Positions 35,050 to 42,232 of a stretch of DNA of 63,831 bases are shown here, one piece after another; the stretch's first letter is position 1, and each line of letters starts with the position of its first letter. Origin of the DNA: an uncultured Collinsella sp. (GTDB lineage Bacteria; Actinomycetota; Coriobacteriia; Coriobacteriales; Coriobacteriaceae). The notes below the pieces were generated by a model, which worked only from the letters and a program-made list of their open reading frames with translations, had not been told where the DNA came from and did not search any database. The DNA lies in contig UQIW01000017.1 in the NCBI GenBank assembly GCA_900541235.1, positions 1 through 63,831 on the forward strand, given 5' to 3'. A program made the translations under genes and the position numbers.

Positions 35050-35586
35050 ATGGAAGCCAACGGAATCGTTCTGTCGCCCGACCCTCGTCTGCGCCAGGAG
35101 TGCGCCGTCATCGAGGAGATTACCCCGGCGATCGAGGCGCTTGCCGAGAAGATGAAGAAGATAATGTTCGAGAACGGTGGCTGCGGCCTGGCTTCTCCGC
35201 AGATCGGCGAGCTTATTCAGCTCGTCACCATCGACTGCGACTACAGCGACAAGAACGACTACGACCCGTACGTGCTCATCAATCCCGTTATTGTTGAGCA
35301 GAGCGACCATCTGGTGCCCTTTAGCGAGGGCTGCCTTTCCATCCCTGGCATTAGCTGCGAGATTGAGCGTCCCGACCATGTCGTCGTCGAGGCGTATGAC
35401 TTGGATGCCAACCTTATTCGCTATGAGGCCACGGGCGATCTGTTCTGCGTGTGCCTGCAGCATGAGATCGATCACCTGCACGGTAACACCATGTTCGAGC
35501 GACTGAAGCCGATGCAGAGGATCAAGGCCGTCAAGGAGTACCAGGACGCCCTGGCCCGCGGCGCTCGACCGGGCGAAACCGAGTAG
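35050..35586 (+). CDS. def: Peptide deformylase
   Basis: A 178-residue metalloprotease removing the N-formyl group from new proteins. The three motifs are GCGLASPQIG (usually GxGLAAxQ), EGCLSIPG with the metal cysteine, and LQHEIDHLHG with the two metal histidines and catalytic glutamate. The ATG at 35050 is preferred over 35044 because GAAAGG ends six bases before it. It sits 18 bases after priA and two genes before fmt, its functional partner. Confidence 0.95.
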   Translation: MEANGIVLSPDPRLRQECAVIEEITPAIEALAEKMKKIMFENGGCGLASPQIGELIQLVTIDCDYSDKNDYDPYVLINPVIVEQSDHLVPFSEGCLSIPGISCEIERPDHVVVEAYDLDANLIRYEATGDLFCVCLQHEIDHLHGNTMFERLKPMQRIKAVKEYQDALARGARPGETE

Positions 35587-35913
35587 GTCCCCTCGTCCCC
35601 GGTGCTGAGCGCCCACATATCATCCCGTGCTCAATCATTCTCGCTTTGCTGCGAAACTGCGCGCGGGACGATATGTGGGCGCTCAGCACCGGGGACTGCG
35701 TTGTTCTGGCTCGGTTCGCCCGGGTGCCGTTGGGCCAGGGAGGGGCGTCTTCGCTGATAATTGCTTTGCGGAAAGAGCTGCTTTTATTGTGGCTCTTTCT
35801 TTGGTTTTGGGTATATTTGTTCTTGTTGAATTGTTATTGCGGATGGGCTGGGTACTTGGCTTTCCGCTGTTATTTGTAGCCGTCTCGGCTTTGGTTGAGA
35901 GGAGACGATCTTT
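35587..35913. other. Intergenic region between def and fmt
   Basis: The first part holds the 102-bp inverted repeat (35595-35696). The rest (35700-35913) is T-rich on the plus strand and has two short open frames with no recognisable protein and no convincing ribosome site. TATATT near 35810-35816 is a possible -10 box for fmt; GAGAGGAGACG precedes the fmt start. Confidence 0.5.
35595..35696. repeat. 102-bp inverted repeat after def
   Basis: Bases 35595-35621 and 35670-35696 are perfect reverse complements (27 bp), extended inward by CCCG/CGGG pairing. It begins eight bases past the def stop. No T-run follows, so it is not a standard terminator. Its arms differ from those of the 29.1 kb and 30.8 kb elements. 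Confidence 0.85.
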
Positions 35914-36834
35914 ATGCGTATTGTGTTTATGGGTACGCCCGATTTTGCTGTGCCTTCGCTGACTTCGCTTGTTGAGGCTGGTAATGAGATTGCGCTTGTT
36001 GTTACTCGTCCCGATGCTGTTCGTGGGCGTGGTAAAAAGTTGGAGCCGTCTCCTGTTAAGGCTAAGGCGCTTGAGCTGGGGTTGCCGGTTATTGAGTCTA
36101 ATCGTATGACGCCTGAGGTCGTTGAGGCGCTTAAGACTGCCCAGGCTGACATTTTCTGTGTGGCTGCCTATGGTTGCATTTTGCCGGATGACGTGCTGCA
36201 TATGGCGCCGCTTGGTATTGTGAATGTTCATGCGTCCTTGCTGCCTCGTTGGCGTGGGGCTGCTCCTATTCAGCGTGCGATTCTCGCTGGTGATGAGGTT
36301 GCTGGCGTTTCTATTATGCGTATTGGACATGGCGTTGATACCGGCGCTTATTGTGCCCAGGCGTCTACGTCTGTTGCCGGTAAGCATGCCGAGGCGCTCA
36401 CGATGGAGCTTGGTGAGCTTGGCGGCAAACTGCTTGCCGATACGCTTCCTTCTCTTGCCGATGGCACCGCCGTGTGGACTGAACAGGATGAGGCGCTCGT
36501 TACCCATGCTGCCAAGATTTCCAAGCTGGAGATGCGTCTGGATCCGCAGATGGCTGCGCTTGATTGCGTGCGCCATGTGCTGGCCTCGTCCGATACCGCG
36601 CCTGCCCGATGCGTGATTGCCGGCAAGACCGTGCGCGTGCTCGATGCTGCACCGGCCGATGTCTCGCTTGGCGAGGGCGCTGTTGACGTTAAGAACAAGC
36701 GTGTTTACCTGGGTCTTTCCGATGGCTCGGTTGAGTTGCTCGAGGTTAAGCCCGATGGTAAGCGTGCTATGGCCGCTTCTGCTTGGGCTGCTGGCCTGCA
36801 GGGCGCCGATCTTATCTGGGGTGTTTTGTCATGA
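35914..36834 (+). CDS. fmt: Methionyl-tRNA formyltransferase
   Basis: A 306-residue enzyme formylating initiator Met-tRNA with 10-formyl-THF. Visible motifs are MRIVFMGTPDFAVPSL, the catalytic Asn/His region in GIVNVHASLLPRWRGAAPIQ, and GVSIMRIGHGVDTG, followed by the small C-terminal OB-like domain. Codon choice is unusual for the window: very many codons end in T, in contrast to the C/G-ending codons of def and priA just upstream. Confidence 0.95.
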   Translation: MRIVFMGTPDFAVPSLTSLVEAGNEIALVVTRPDAVRGRGKKLEPSPVKAKALELGLPVIESNRMTPEVVEALKTAQADIFCVAAYGCILPDDVLHMAPLGIVNVHASLLPRWRGAAPIQRAILAGDEVAGVSIMRIGHGVDTGAYCAQASTSVAGKHAEALTMELGELGGKLLADTLPSLADGTAVWTEQDEALVTHAAKISKLEMRLDPQMAALDCVRHVLASSDTAPARCVIAGKTVRVLDAAPADVSLGEGAVDVKNKRVYLGLSDGSVELLEVKPDGKRAMAASAWAAGLQGADLIWGVLS

Positions 36835-38231
36835 GCAAGCTGTCTCCCGCGCGCAAACTTGCGCTCGATGTGCTGATGGAGGCCGATCGCCGCGGTATGT
36901 ATGCGCGCGACGTGCTGTCCTCTCGCGCATCTGCCAAGGCTATTGACCAGCGCGATTCCGCTTTTGCCGCTCGTTTGGCACTGGGCGTTGCGGCTACCCA
37001 GGGTATTTTGGACGAGCTGCTCGATCAGTTTCTTGATAAGCCTAAAAAGGTTGCGCCGCGTGTTCGCATGGCGCTTCGTATCTCGGCCTTCGAGATGCTC
37101 TATCTACATACGCCTGGCCGCGTCGCCGTAAGTCAGGGTGTTGAGCTGGTTCGCTGCGGCGCTAAGTCCGCCGCTGGCTTGGCCAATGCTGTACTGCATA
37201 AGGTTGCTGACAATGTTGATGACTTTGCTACTGCGTCCGATGTGGATGAGTCTGAGCGGCGCTTGGTTCGTCTGTCGCGCCTGATGGGCCTGCCGCGCTG
37301 GCTGTGCGCTCGTATTATGGCGTCGTTTAACACGCCAGAGGGTGCGCTTAACTTTGCCGGCAATCTGGCCCCCGCGCCGCTGGCCCTGCATGAGAACGCC
37401 TTTGCGACCAAGCTCGATCCGTATATCTCGCAGCTCGTCGCGCCTGTCTTTCCGGGCTGTCATGCCCCGGTTGATGCGCAGGTTACCGTTGCTTCGGGTG
37501 TGTTTGAGCGTGCTGCCGCGGTGGCATCTGATCTCAACGCGCAGCTTATCGCCACAGCTGCCACGCGCCCTGGAAGCTGCCTTGAGATTGGTGCCGGTCG
37601 TGGCACCAAGACCTATGTGATGATGTGCCAGGCCAAGCGTGCGGGCTATGAGCGTCAGCATACGGCGCTCGATTTGCATGATCGCAAGTGCGATCTGAAT
37701 CTCGCTCGCCTGCATAAGGCCGGTATTCAGGGCGTTCGTACGGTTTCGGGTGATGCCTGCGAGCTTGATGAAGTCCTGACGTCTTTTGATGCCATGCTTG
37801 GCAAGCCGGTTAAGTTCGACACGGTCTTTATCGATGCGCCGTGCTCTGGCACCGGAACCATGCGTCGTCATCCCGAGATTCCGTGGCGCCTGACCGAAAA
37901 GGATGTGACGGTTGAGCTGCCCAAACTGCAGCTGACGATGCTCAAGGAAGCTGCCGCGCGCGTGGCTGCCGGCGGCGAGCTCATCTACGCGACGTGCTCG
38001 GTCTTCGACGAGGAGAACACACAGTTGGTGGATGCTTTCCTGAACTCTCCCGAGGGCGCCGGCTTTAGCGTGGCGCCGCTCTCCGAAGCACAGATTCTGC
38101 AACTCCCCGAGTTCGATCAGGCCAAGAAGCTCGTATCTGTACGCCAGAACGATCGAGGCCTCTTCCAAAGCGTGCCGGTAAACGCCGATTCCTACGACGG
38201 TCACTTCTGCGCCCGTCTGGTCCGCAAGTAG
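36831..38231 (+). CDS. rsmB: 16S rRNA m5C967 methyltransferase (RsmB/Sun)
   Basis: A 466-residue protein with an N-terminal NusB-like RNA-binding domain (about residues 1-140) and a C-terminal SAM methylase. Key motifs are LEIGAGRGTKTYVMM (SAM site), DAPCSGTGTMRRHPEIPWR (about residue 337, release cysteine) and YATCSVFDEENTQ (about 385, catalytic cysteine). The start overlaps fmt (ATGA), the common fmt-rsmB pairing. Early codons keep the T-ending bias of fmt, fading later in the gene. Confidence 0.95.
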   Translation: MSKLSPARKLALDVLMEADRRGMYARDVLSSRASAKAIDQRDSAFAARLALGVAATQGILDELLDQFLDKPKKVAPRVRMALRISAFEMLYLHTPGRVAVSQGVELVRCGAKSAAGLANAVLHKVADNVDDFATASDVDESERRLVRLSRLMGLPRWLCARIMASFNTPEGALNFAGNLAPAPLALHENAFATKLDPYISQLVAPVFPGCHAPVDAQVTVASGVFERAAAVASDLNAQLIATAATRPGSCLEIGAGRGTKTYVMMCQAKRAGYERQHTALDLHDRKCDLNLARLHKAGIQGVRTVSGDACELDEVLTSFDAMLGKPVKFDTVFIDAPCSGTGTMRRHPEIPWRLTEKDVTVELPKLQLTMLKEAAARVAAGGELIYATCSVFDEENTQLVDAFLNSPEGAGFSVAPLSEAQILQLPEFDQAKKLVSVRQNDRGLFQSVPVNADSYDGHFCARLVRK

Positions 38232-38236
38232 CGACT

Positions 38237-38304
38237 AAGTTGCGGTGAAATAGGGATTGAATAGCGGCATCTACCTGCCAAACAGTCCTTATTTCACCGC
38301 AACT
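38237..38304. repeat. Palindromic dispersed repeat, copy 2
   Basis: Arms AAGTTGCGGTGAAATAGG and CTTATTTCACCGCAACT around a 33-base centre, six bases past the rsmB stop. It matches copy 1 (21946-22014) read on the opposite strand, in the arms and in part of the centre. Both copies lie just beyond the stop codon of a gene. Confidence 0.85.
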
Positions 38305-38353
38305 CACAAGGAAACCTGGGTAGCTTGATTAGCTACCCATAGAGCAAAGAAAT

Positions 38354-38383
38354 AGCCCCGCGATCGGTGTTGATCGCGGGGCT
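38354..38383 (-). terminator. Terminator of the FmdB-like gene
   Basis: A 12-bp perfect stem AGCCCCGCGATC / GATCGCGGGGCT with a six-base loop. On the minus strand it is followed by ATTTCTTTG. A second small hairpin (GGGTAGCT/AGCTACCC) is at 38318-38338. The pair also separates the convergent rsmB unit. Confidence 0.8.
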
Positions 38384-38392
38384 GCGTTGTTC

Positions 38393-38629
38393 CTAGTGGT
38401 TATGCGGGCAGTTGGCGCAGCAGCCGCTTGTGGCGCTGGTGCTGGAGCCGCCGCTTCGCTGGTCGGTGTTGTAGAAACCGCTGCCCTCAAATTTAATGCC
38501 GCTGGCCGAGAACGTCTTGGCCGCCGGGGCACCGCAGCTGGGGCACACGACCTCGGGAGTCTCGGACATGGGATGCTCAACCTCAAATACGTTGCCGCAG
38601 CTCGAGCACTTGTAATCGTAGCGCGCCAT
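38393..38629 (-). CDS. FmdB-family zinc-ribbon protein
   Basis: A 78-residue protein with the FmdB layout: ARYDYKCSSCGNVFEVEHPM, then VVCPSCGAPAAK, giving two CxxC pairs that bind zinc, and the KFEGSGFYNTD segment typical of the family. The C terminus ends SGCCANCPHNH, with further cysteines and histidines. The family's molecular role is poorly defined, probably regulatory. Confidence 0.88.
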   Translation of the reverse strand: MARYDYKCSSCGNVFEVEHPMSETPEVVCPSCGAPAAKTFSASGIKFEGSGFYNTDQRSGGSSTSATSGCCANCPHNH

Positions 38630-38651
38630 AATACTTCCTTTTCAGCACAAA

Positions 38652-38673
38652 GCGGGCAGATTACTCTGCCCGC
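38652..38673 (-). terminator. Hairpin after the GH13-GH77 gene
   Basis: GCGGGCAG / CTGCCCGC with a six-base loop, about 45 bases beyond the stop on the minus strand, followed by TTTGTG. A moderate intrinsic terminator ending the glycogen locus. Confidence 0.65.
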
Positions 38674-38717
38674 AAAAATTCAAACATTTGTAACTGTACC
38701 CTATATCGGGGGTTTTA

Positions 38718-41700
38718 TCACGCTTCGCCCCAGAATCTATGGTTGTTGCGCAGGAGCTGTGCGGTTTTGTTCTCGGCGGCTGCAATGTCCGCCTCGTCAG
38801 CCTGCCAGGTCCAGTTGCCCGTGGCCACGCCCGGAACATTCATGCGCGCGTCGTCGCCAAGCCCCAGGACATCCTGCAGCGGCATCATCACCAGGGGAGC
38901 GTCGCTTGCCAGCGCGTCGCTCATCAGCTTTGCCGCCACCTCAACACCGCTCGGTTCATCGCCGCCCGCAAAGGAACGCGTGCACCAACCGGCCAGCGTC
39001 GACGTATCGTGCGTCGAGGTGTACAGAATCTTGCCGGGCGTGGGGTGCACACCGCAACGAACGTCGTAGTCGCTAAACTCCAGCACGTCCATGCCGGGGA
39101 AACCGCAGGTCGAAGCCATGGCGCGAACACCGGGCGTCAGGTAGCCCAGGTCCTCGGCGATAAAGTTGAGCGGCCCCAGCTCGTCATAGGCGGTCTGGAA
39201 CAGGTCCTTGCCCGGGCCCGCCAGCCAGCGGCCCTCGGCGCAAGCCTTGCCCGCGGGAATGCTGAAATAGCTGTGGAAGCCCAGGAAGTGATCCAGGCGC
39301 ACGCGGTCGTAGAGCGAGAACGCACGACGCAGGCGATCCATCCACCAGCTATAGCCGTTCTGCTTCATGTGGTCCCAGCGGAACGTCGGGTTGCCCCACA
39401 CCTGGCCCTCGGGTGCAAAGTTGTCGGGCGGCGCACCGGAAAGCTCAATCGCCTTGCCGGTATCGGACAGCCAGAAGTTCTCGGGCTCGCTCCACGCATC
39501 CGCCGAATCGTCGGACACGTACATAGGAATATCGCCGATAACCTCGATGCCCTTATTGTGCGCATAGTTCATGAGCTCGCACCAAGCCAGGTCAAAGCGG
39601 TACTGCATGTACGCCTGAAGCTCGGCCTCGTTGTGGAAGCGCTTGTCGTCGATCAGATGCTCGTTGTAGCGCGCGACATCTGCCGGCCAATCATGGCGCG
39701 ACTCGCCCTCAAAGTACTTCTTAACGGCCATGTAGACGCAGTATTTCTCGAGCCAATCGGCATTGCGATGTTTAAAGGCGGTGTACAGCGGATCGGCATC
39801 CTCGCCTCCGCGGGCCTTCCAGGTCTCAAAGTCGGCTGCCAGCTCCTCGTGGCTCTCGGGAAGGAGGTCGATATTGCCTGCAAAGGCCGAAGGACCGGCG
39901 TAAGGGGAGCGGAAGAAGTCCGTGGGGTTGACGGGGAGAACCTGCCAGTAGCGCATGCCCATGGCGGCCAGATGGTCGATAAAGCGACGCGTGGGCGCGC
40001 CGATCGTACCGGGCTTGCCGTCGTCGGTCGGCACTGATGTGATATGGCATACAACACCCGCACCGTGATCGAGCGGCTCCTGCAGGCGCTGCTCGGCGTG
40101 GTGATAGATGATCGACGACCCCAGCGGGTACAGGTCTAGCGTGACCGTACCGTTGTGGATCTCGCACTCGTGACCGCTAATCACATCGCTCGCACATTCG
40201 CCGAGCGCCGGAATGGTCACGCGATGAGAATTGCGCAGGCTGCGGTTGATGATGACGGTCGCGGACTCGCCATCCTTGCCCATGCGGTTGTATGCTAGCA
40301 CCTCATCATTGAGCGCGAAGGCCTTGATTTCACCGTCGATCATAAATGGCAGCGCGCGGCGCACGGCCGAGGCATTCTTGACGATCGCGAACGTATCGAA
40401 GTCGTGCAGGTCTTCCTTGGTTGGCATGGTGCGGCGATTGCCCGGATCGGTGAGTCCCTCCAAGCCGTACTCGTCACCGTAATAGAGTGAGGGAACGCCC
40501 GGGAACGTCATCTGCATGAGCGTCGCGAGCCAAAAACGACTCTTGGCCAGGCCCATGGAGTTCTCGTCCAGGCGCCACTTGCTGCGCTCGCTCTCGGGCA
40601 GCTGCGACTCGTCGGGGCCGCCGCCGAGCACCGAGATGATGCGCGGACGGTCGTGACTCGAGAGCAGATTGAGCGCGCAGGACAGGGCTTCGCGTGGATA
40701 GTTCTCACGCAGGGTCTCAATATCCTCGGCTGCCTGGTAGGCGTTCTTGTAGCCCATCAAAAAGCCGATGACCATGTCGCGGAAGGGGTAGTCCATGGCG
40801 GAGTCGAGCTCAGAGCCCTGCAGGTAGCGGCGCAAATGGCCATAGCTGATCTTGTTGGAGGCGTCTTCCCAGACCTCGCCGAGCAGCAGCGCGTCGGGCT
40901 TCTCGGCGAGCACGGCTTTTTTGATCTCGGCCAGGAAGTCGTCGGAAAGCTCGTCTGCCACGTCCAGACGCCAGCCATGGGCGCCAGCGCGCAGCCACTT
41001 ACGAATGACTCCGTCCTTGCCCAGAAGCTTTTCACGGACAAGCTCGGAATTCTCGTTGATGGCTGGCATGTTGCCCACGCCCCACCAGCAGTCATACGAT
41101 CCGTCCTCATGGAAGTAAAACGCATCGCGCCACGGCGAATCCTCGCTCTGCCACGCGCCCACACCGGGGTAGTTGCCGTAGCGGTTGAAGTAGATCGAAT
41201 CGTCGCCCGTGTGGTTGAACACACCGTCCAGAATGATGGAAATGCCCAGCTTCTCGGCCGCCTCGCACAGCTCGGTAAAGTCCTGCTCGGTGCCCAGAAT
41301 CGGATCGATCTTGGTGTAATCGGCGGTGTCGTAGCGGTGGTTGCTCGCGGCTTCAAAAATGGGGTTGAGGTAGATGGCTGTAAAGCCCAGCTCGGCGATG
41401 CGAGGCAGGTCTTCCTGGATGCCCTTGAGCGAGCCGCCGTAGAAGTCCCAAGTCTTGATGGAGCCGTCCTCGGCGCGCTCGTACACAGGCGGCTCGTTCC
41501 AGTCCTCGACCATGCGGCGCTGAATGCCCTTACGCGGTTTTTCGACCTCGGCCAGCGTGCGCTCGCGCCAGTGCTCGTCGCGGGCATAACGATCGGGGAA
41601 GATCTGGTAGACCATACCGCGCTCGTACCACTCGGGTCGAACTTCGCGGTGCTTGTAGACGGTGACCTGGAATGACGGCACCTCGGCGTAATCGTAGGTT

Positions 41701-42014
41701 ACGCCTTCGCCGCCGGTGCGGCCCTGTGGTGCGCCCAAGCGGACCTCGGGCTGGCCCTCAATATTGCATATAAAGCTGTACCAGATAAGACAGGGCTCGG
41801 TGCACTCAAGCTCTACGGTAAATATGCCGTCGCCCTCGTGCGTCATGGGATACCGAGACTCACCGATCTCATCGACCCAGGTGCGGAGCGTAAGCATTGC
41901 CTGCGCGGGATCGGCATCCTCCAGAATCACGGAGAGCGAAAGGGTAGTTCCTGTGGTCACAGCGCCAAACGGAGTGCGAAACTGCGGCAGACGGCTGTTG
42001 TGTATCAATCTCAT
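38718..42014 (-). CDS. GH13 alpha-glucan hydrolase fused to 4-alpha-glucanotransferase (GH77)
   Basis: A 1098-residue fusion. Residues about 1-120 form a carbohydrate-binding N-terminal domain; 125-640 a GH13 barrel with YQIFPDRYAR, the nucleophile Asp in GWRLDVADE (about 348), the acid Glu in LLGEVWEDA (about 381) and SSHDRPR. From about residue 655 it is MalQ-like: ITSVPTDDGKPGTIG, DIPMYVSDDSADAW, RVRLDHFLGFHSYFSIP (nucleophile Asp), FIAEDLGYL (acid Glu) and YTSTHDTSTLAGW. The enzyme should trim and transfer alpha-1,4-glucans, linking glycogen breakdown to maltodextrin use. Both catalytic sets appear complete. It ends the glycogen locus. Confidence 0.92.
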   Translation of the reverse strand: MRLIHNSRLPQFRTPFGAVTTGTTLSLSVILEDADPAQAMLTLRTWVDEIGESRYPMTHEGDGIFTVELECTEPCLIWYSFICNIEGQPEVRLGAPQGRTGGEGVTYDYAEVPSFQVTVYKHREVRPEWYERGMVYQIFPDRYARDEHWRERTLAEVEKPRKGIQRRMVEDWNEPPVYERAEDGSIKTWDFYGGSLKGIQEDLPRIAELGFTAIYLNPIFEAASNHRYDTADYTKIDPILGTEQDFTELCEAAEKLGISIILDGVFNHTGDDSIYFNRYGNYPGVGAWQSEDSPWRDAFYFHEDGSYDCWWGVGNMPAINENSELVREKLLGKDGVIRKWLRAGAHGWRLDVADELSDDFLAEIKKAVLAEKPDALLLGEVWEDASNKISYGHLRRYLQGSELDSAMDYPFRDMVIGFLMGYKNAYQAAEDIETLRENYPREALSCALNLLSSHDRPRIISVLGGGPDESQLPESERSKWRLDENSMGLAKSRFWLATLMQMTFPGVPSLYYGDEYGLEGLTDPGNRRTMPTKEDLHDFDTFAIVKNASAVRRALPFMIDGEIKAFALNDEVLAYNRMGKDGESATVIINRSLRNSHRVTIPALGECASDVISGHECEIHNGTVTLDLYPLGSSIIYHHAEQRLQEPLDHGAGVVCHITSVPTDDGKPGTIGAPTRRFIDHLAAMGMRYWQVLPVNPTDFFRSPYAGPSAFAGNIDLLPESHEELAADFETWKARGGEDADPLYTAFKHRNADWLEKYCVYMAVKKYFEGESRHDWPADVARYNEHLIDDKRFHNEAELQAYMQYRFDLAWCELMNYAHNKGIEVIGDIPMYVSDDSADAWSEPENFWLSDTGKAIELSGAPPDNFAPEGQVWGNPTFRWDHMKQNGYSWWMDRLRRAFSLYDRVRLDHFLGFHSYFSIPAGKACAEGRWLAGPGKDLFQTAYDELGPLNFIAEDLGYLTPGVRAMASTCGFPGMDVLEFSDYDVRCGVHPTPGKILYTSTHDTSTLAGWCTRSFAGGDEPSGVEVAAKLMSDALASDAPLVMMPLQDVLGLGDDARMNVPGVATGNWTWQADEADIAAAENKTAQLLRNNHRFWGEA

Positions 42015-42171
42015 AGTACGGTCCAGTTCAATAGAATCATGGCATGCTGGCCATGGGCTTTACGCACAGGATGTAAGTATATCTGTTGTACACAGGCTGT
42101 ATAAACAACATCCGTTTACCATCGGCGAACGGTTGTCCTAGAAAATCGTTTTACCAACTATCTACAGAGAG

Positions 42172-42194
42172 GGGGCGCCCGGTTGGAGCGCCCC
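42172..42194. terminator. GC hairpin between glgA and the GH13-GH77 gene
   Basis: GGGGCGC / GCGCCCC around CCGGTTGGA, 40 bases past the glgA stop on the minus strand. No T-run follows. The rest of the 218-base gap holds no gene; TATACT near 42081-42076 on the minus strand could be a -10 box for the downstream enzyme. Confidence 0.45.
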
Positions 42195-42232
42195 TTGCAT
42201 AGGGTTTGATTAGGTTTTGGATCGTCTGTGGG

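Noticed and set aside
35627..35962. Short open frames between def and fmt
   Set aside because: They include an arm of the inverted repeat, overlap the fmt start, and show no ribosome site or known protein pattern.
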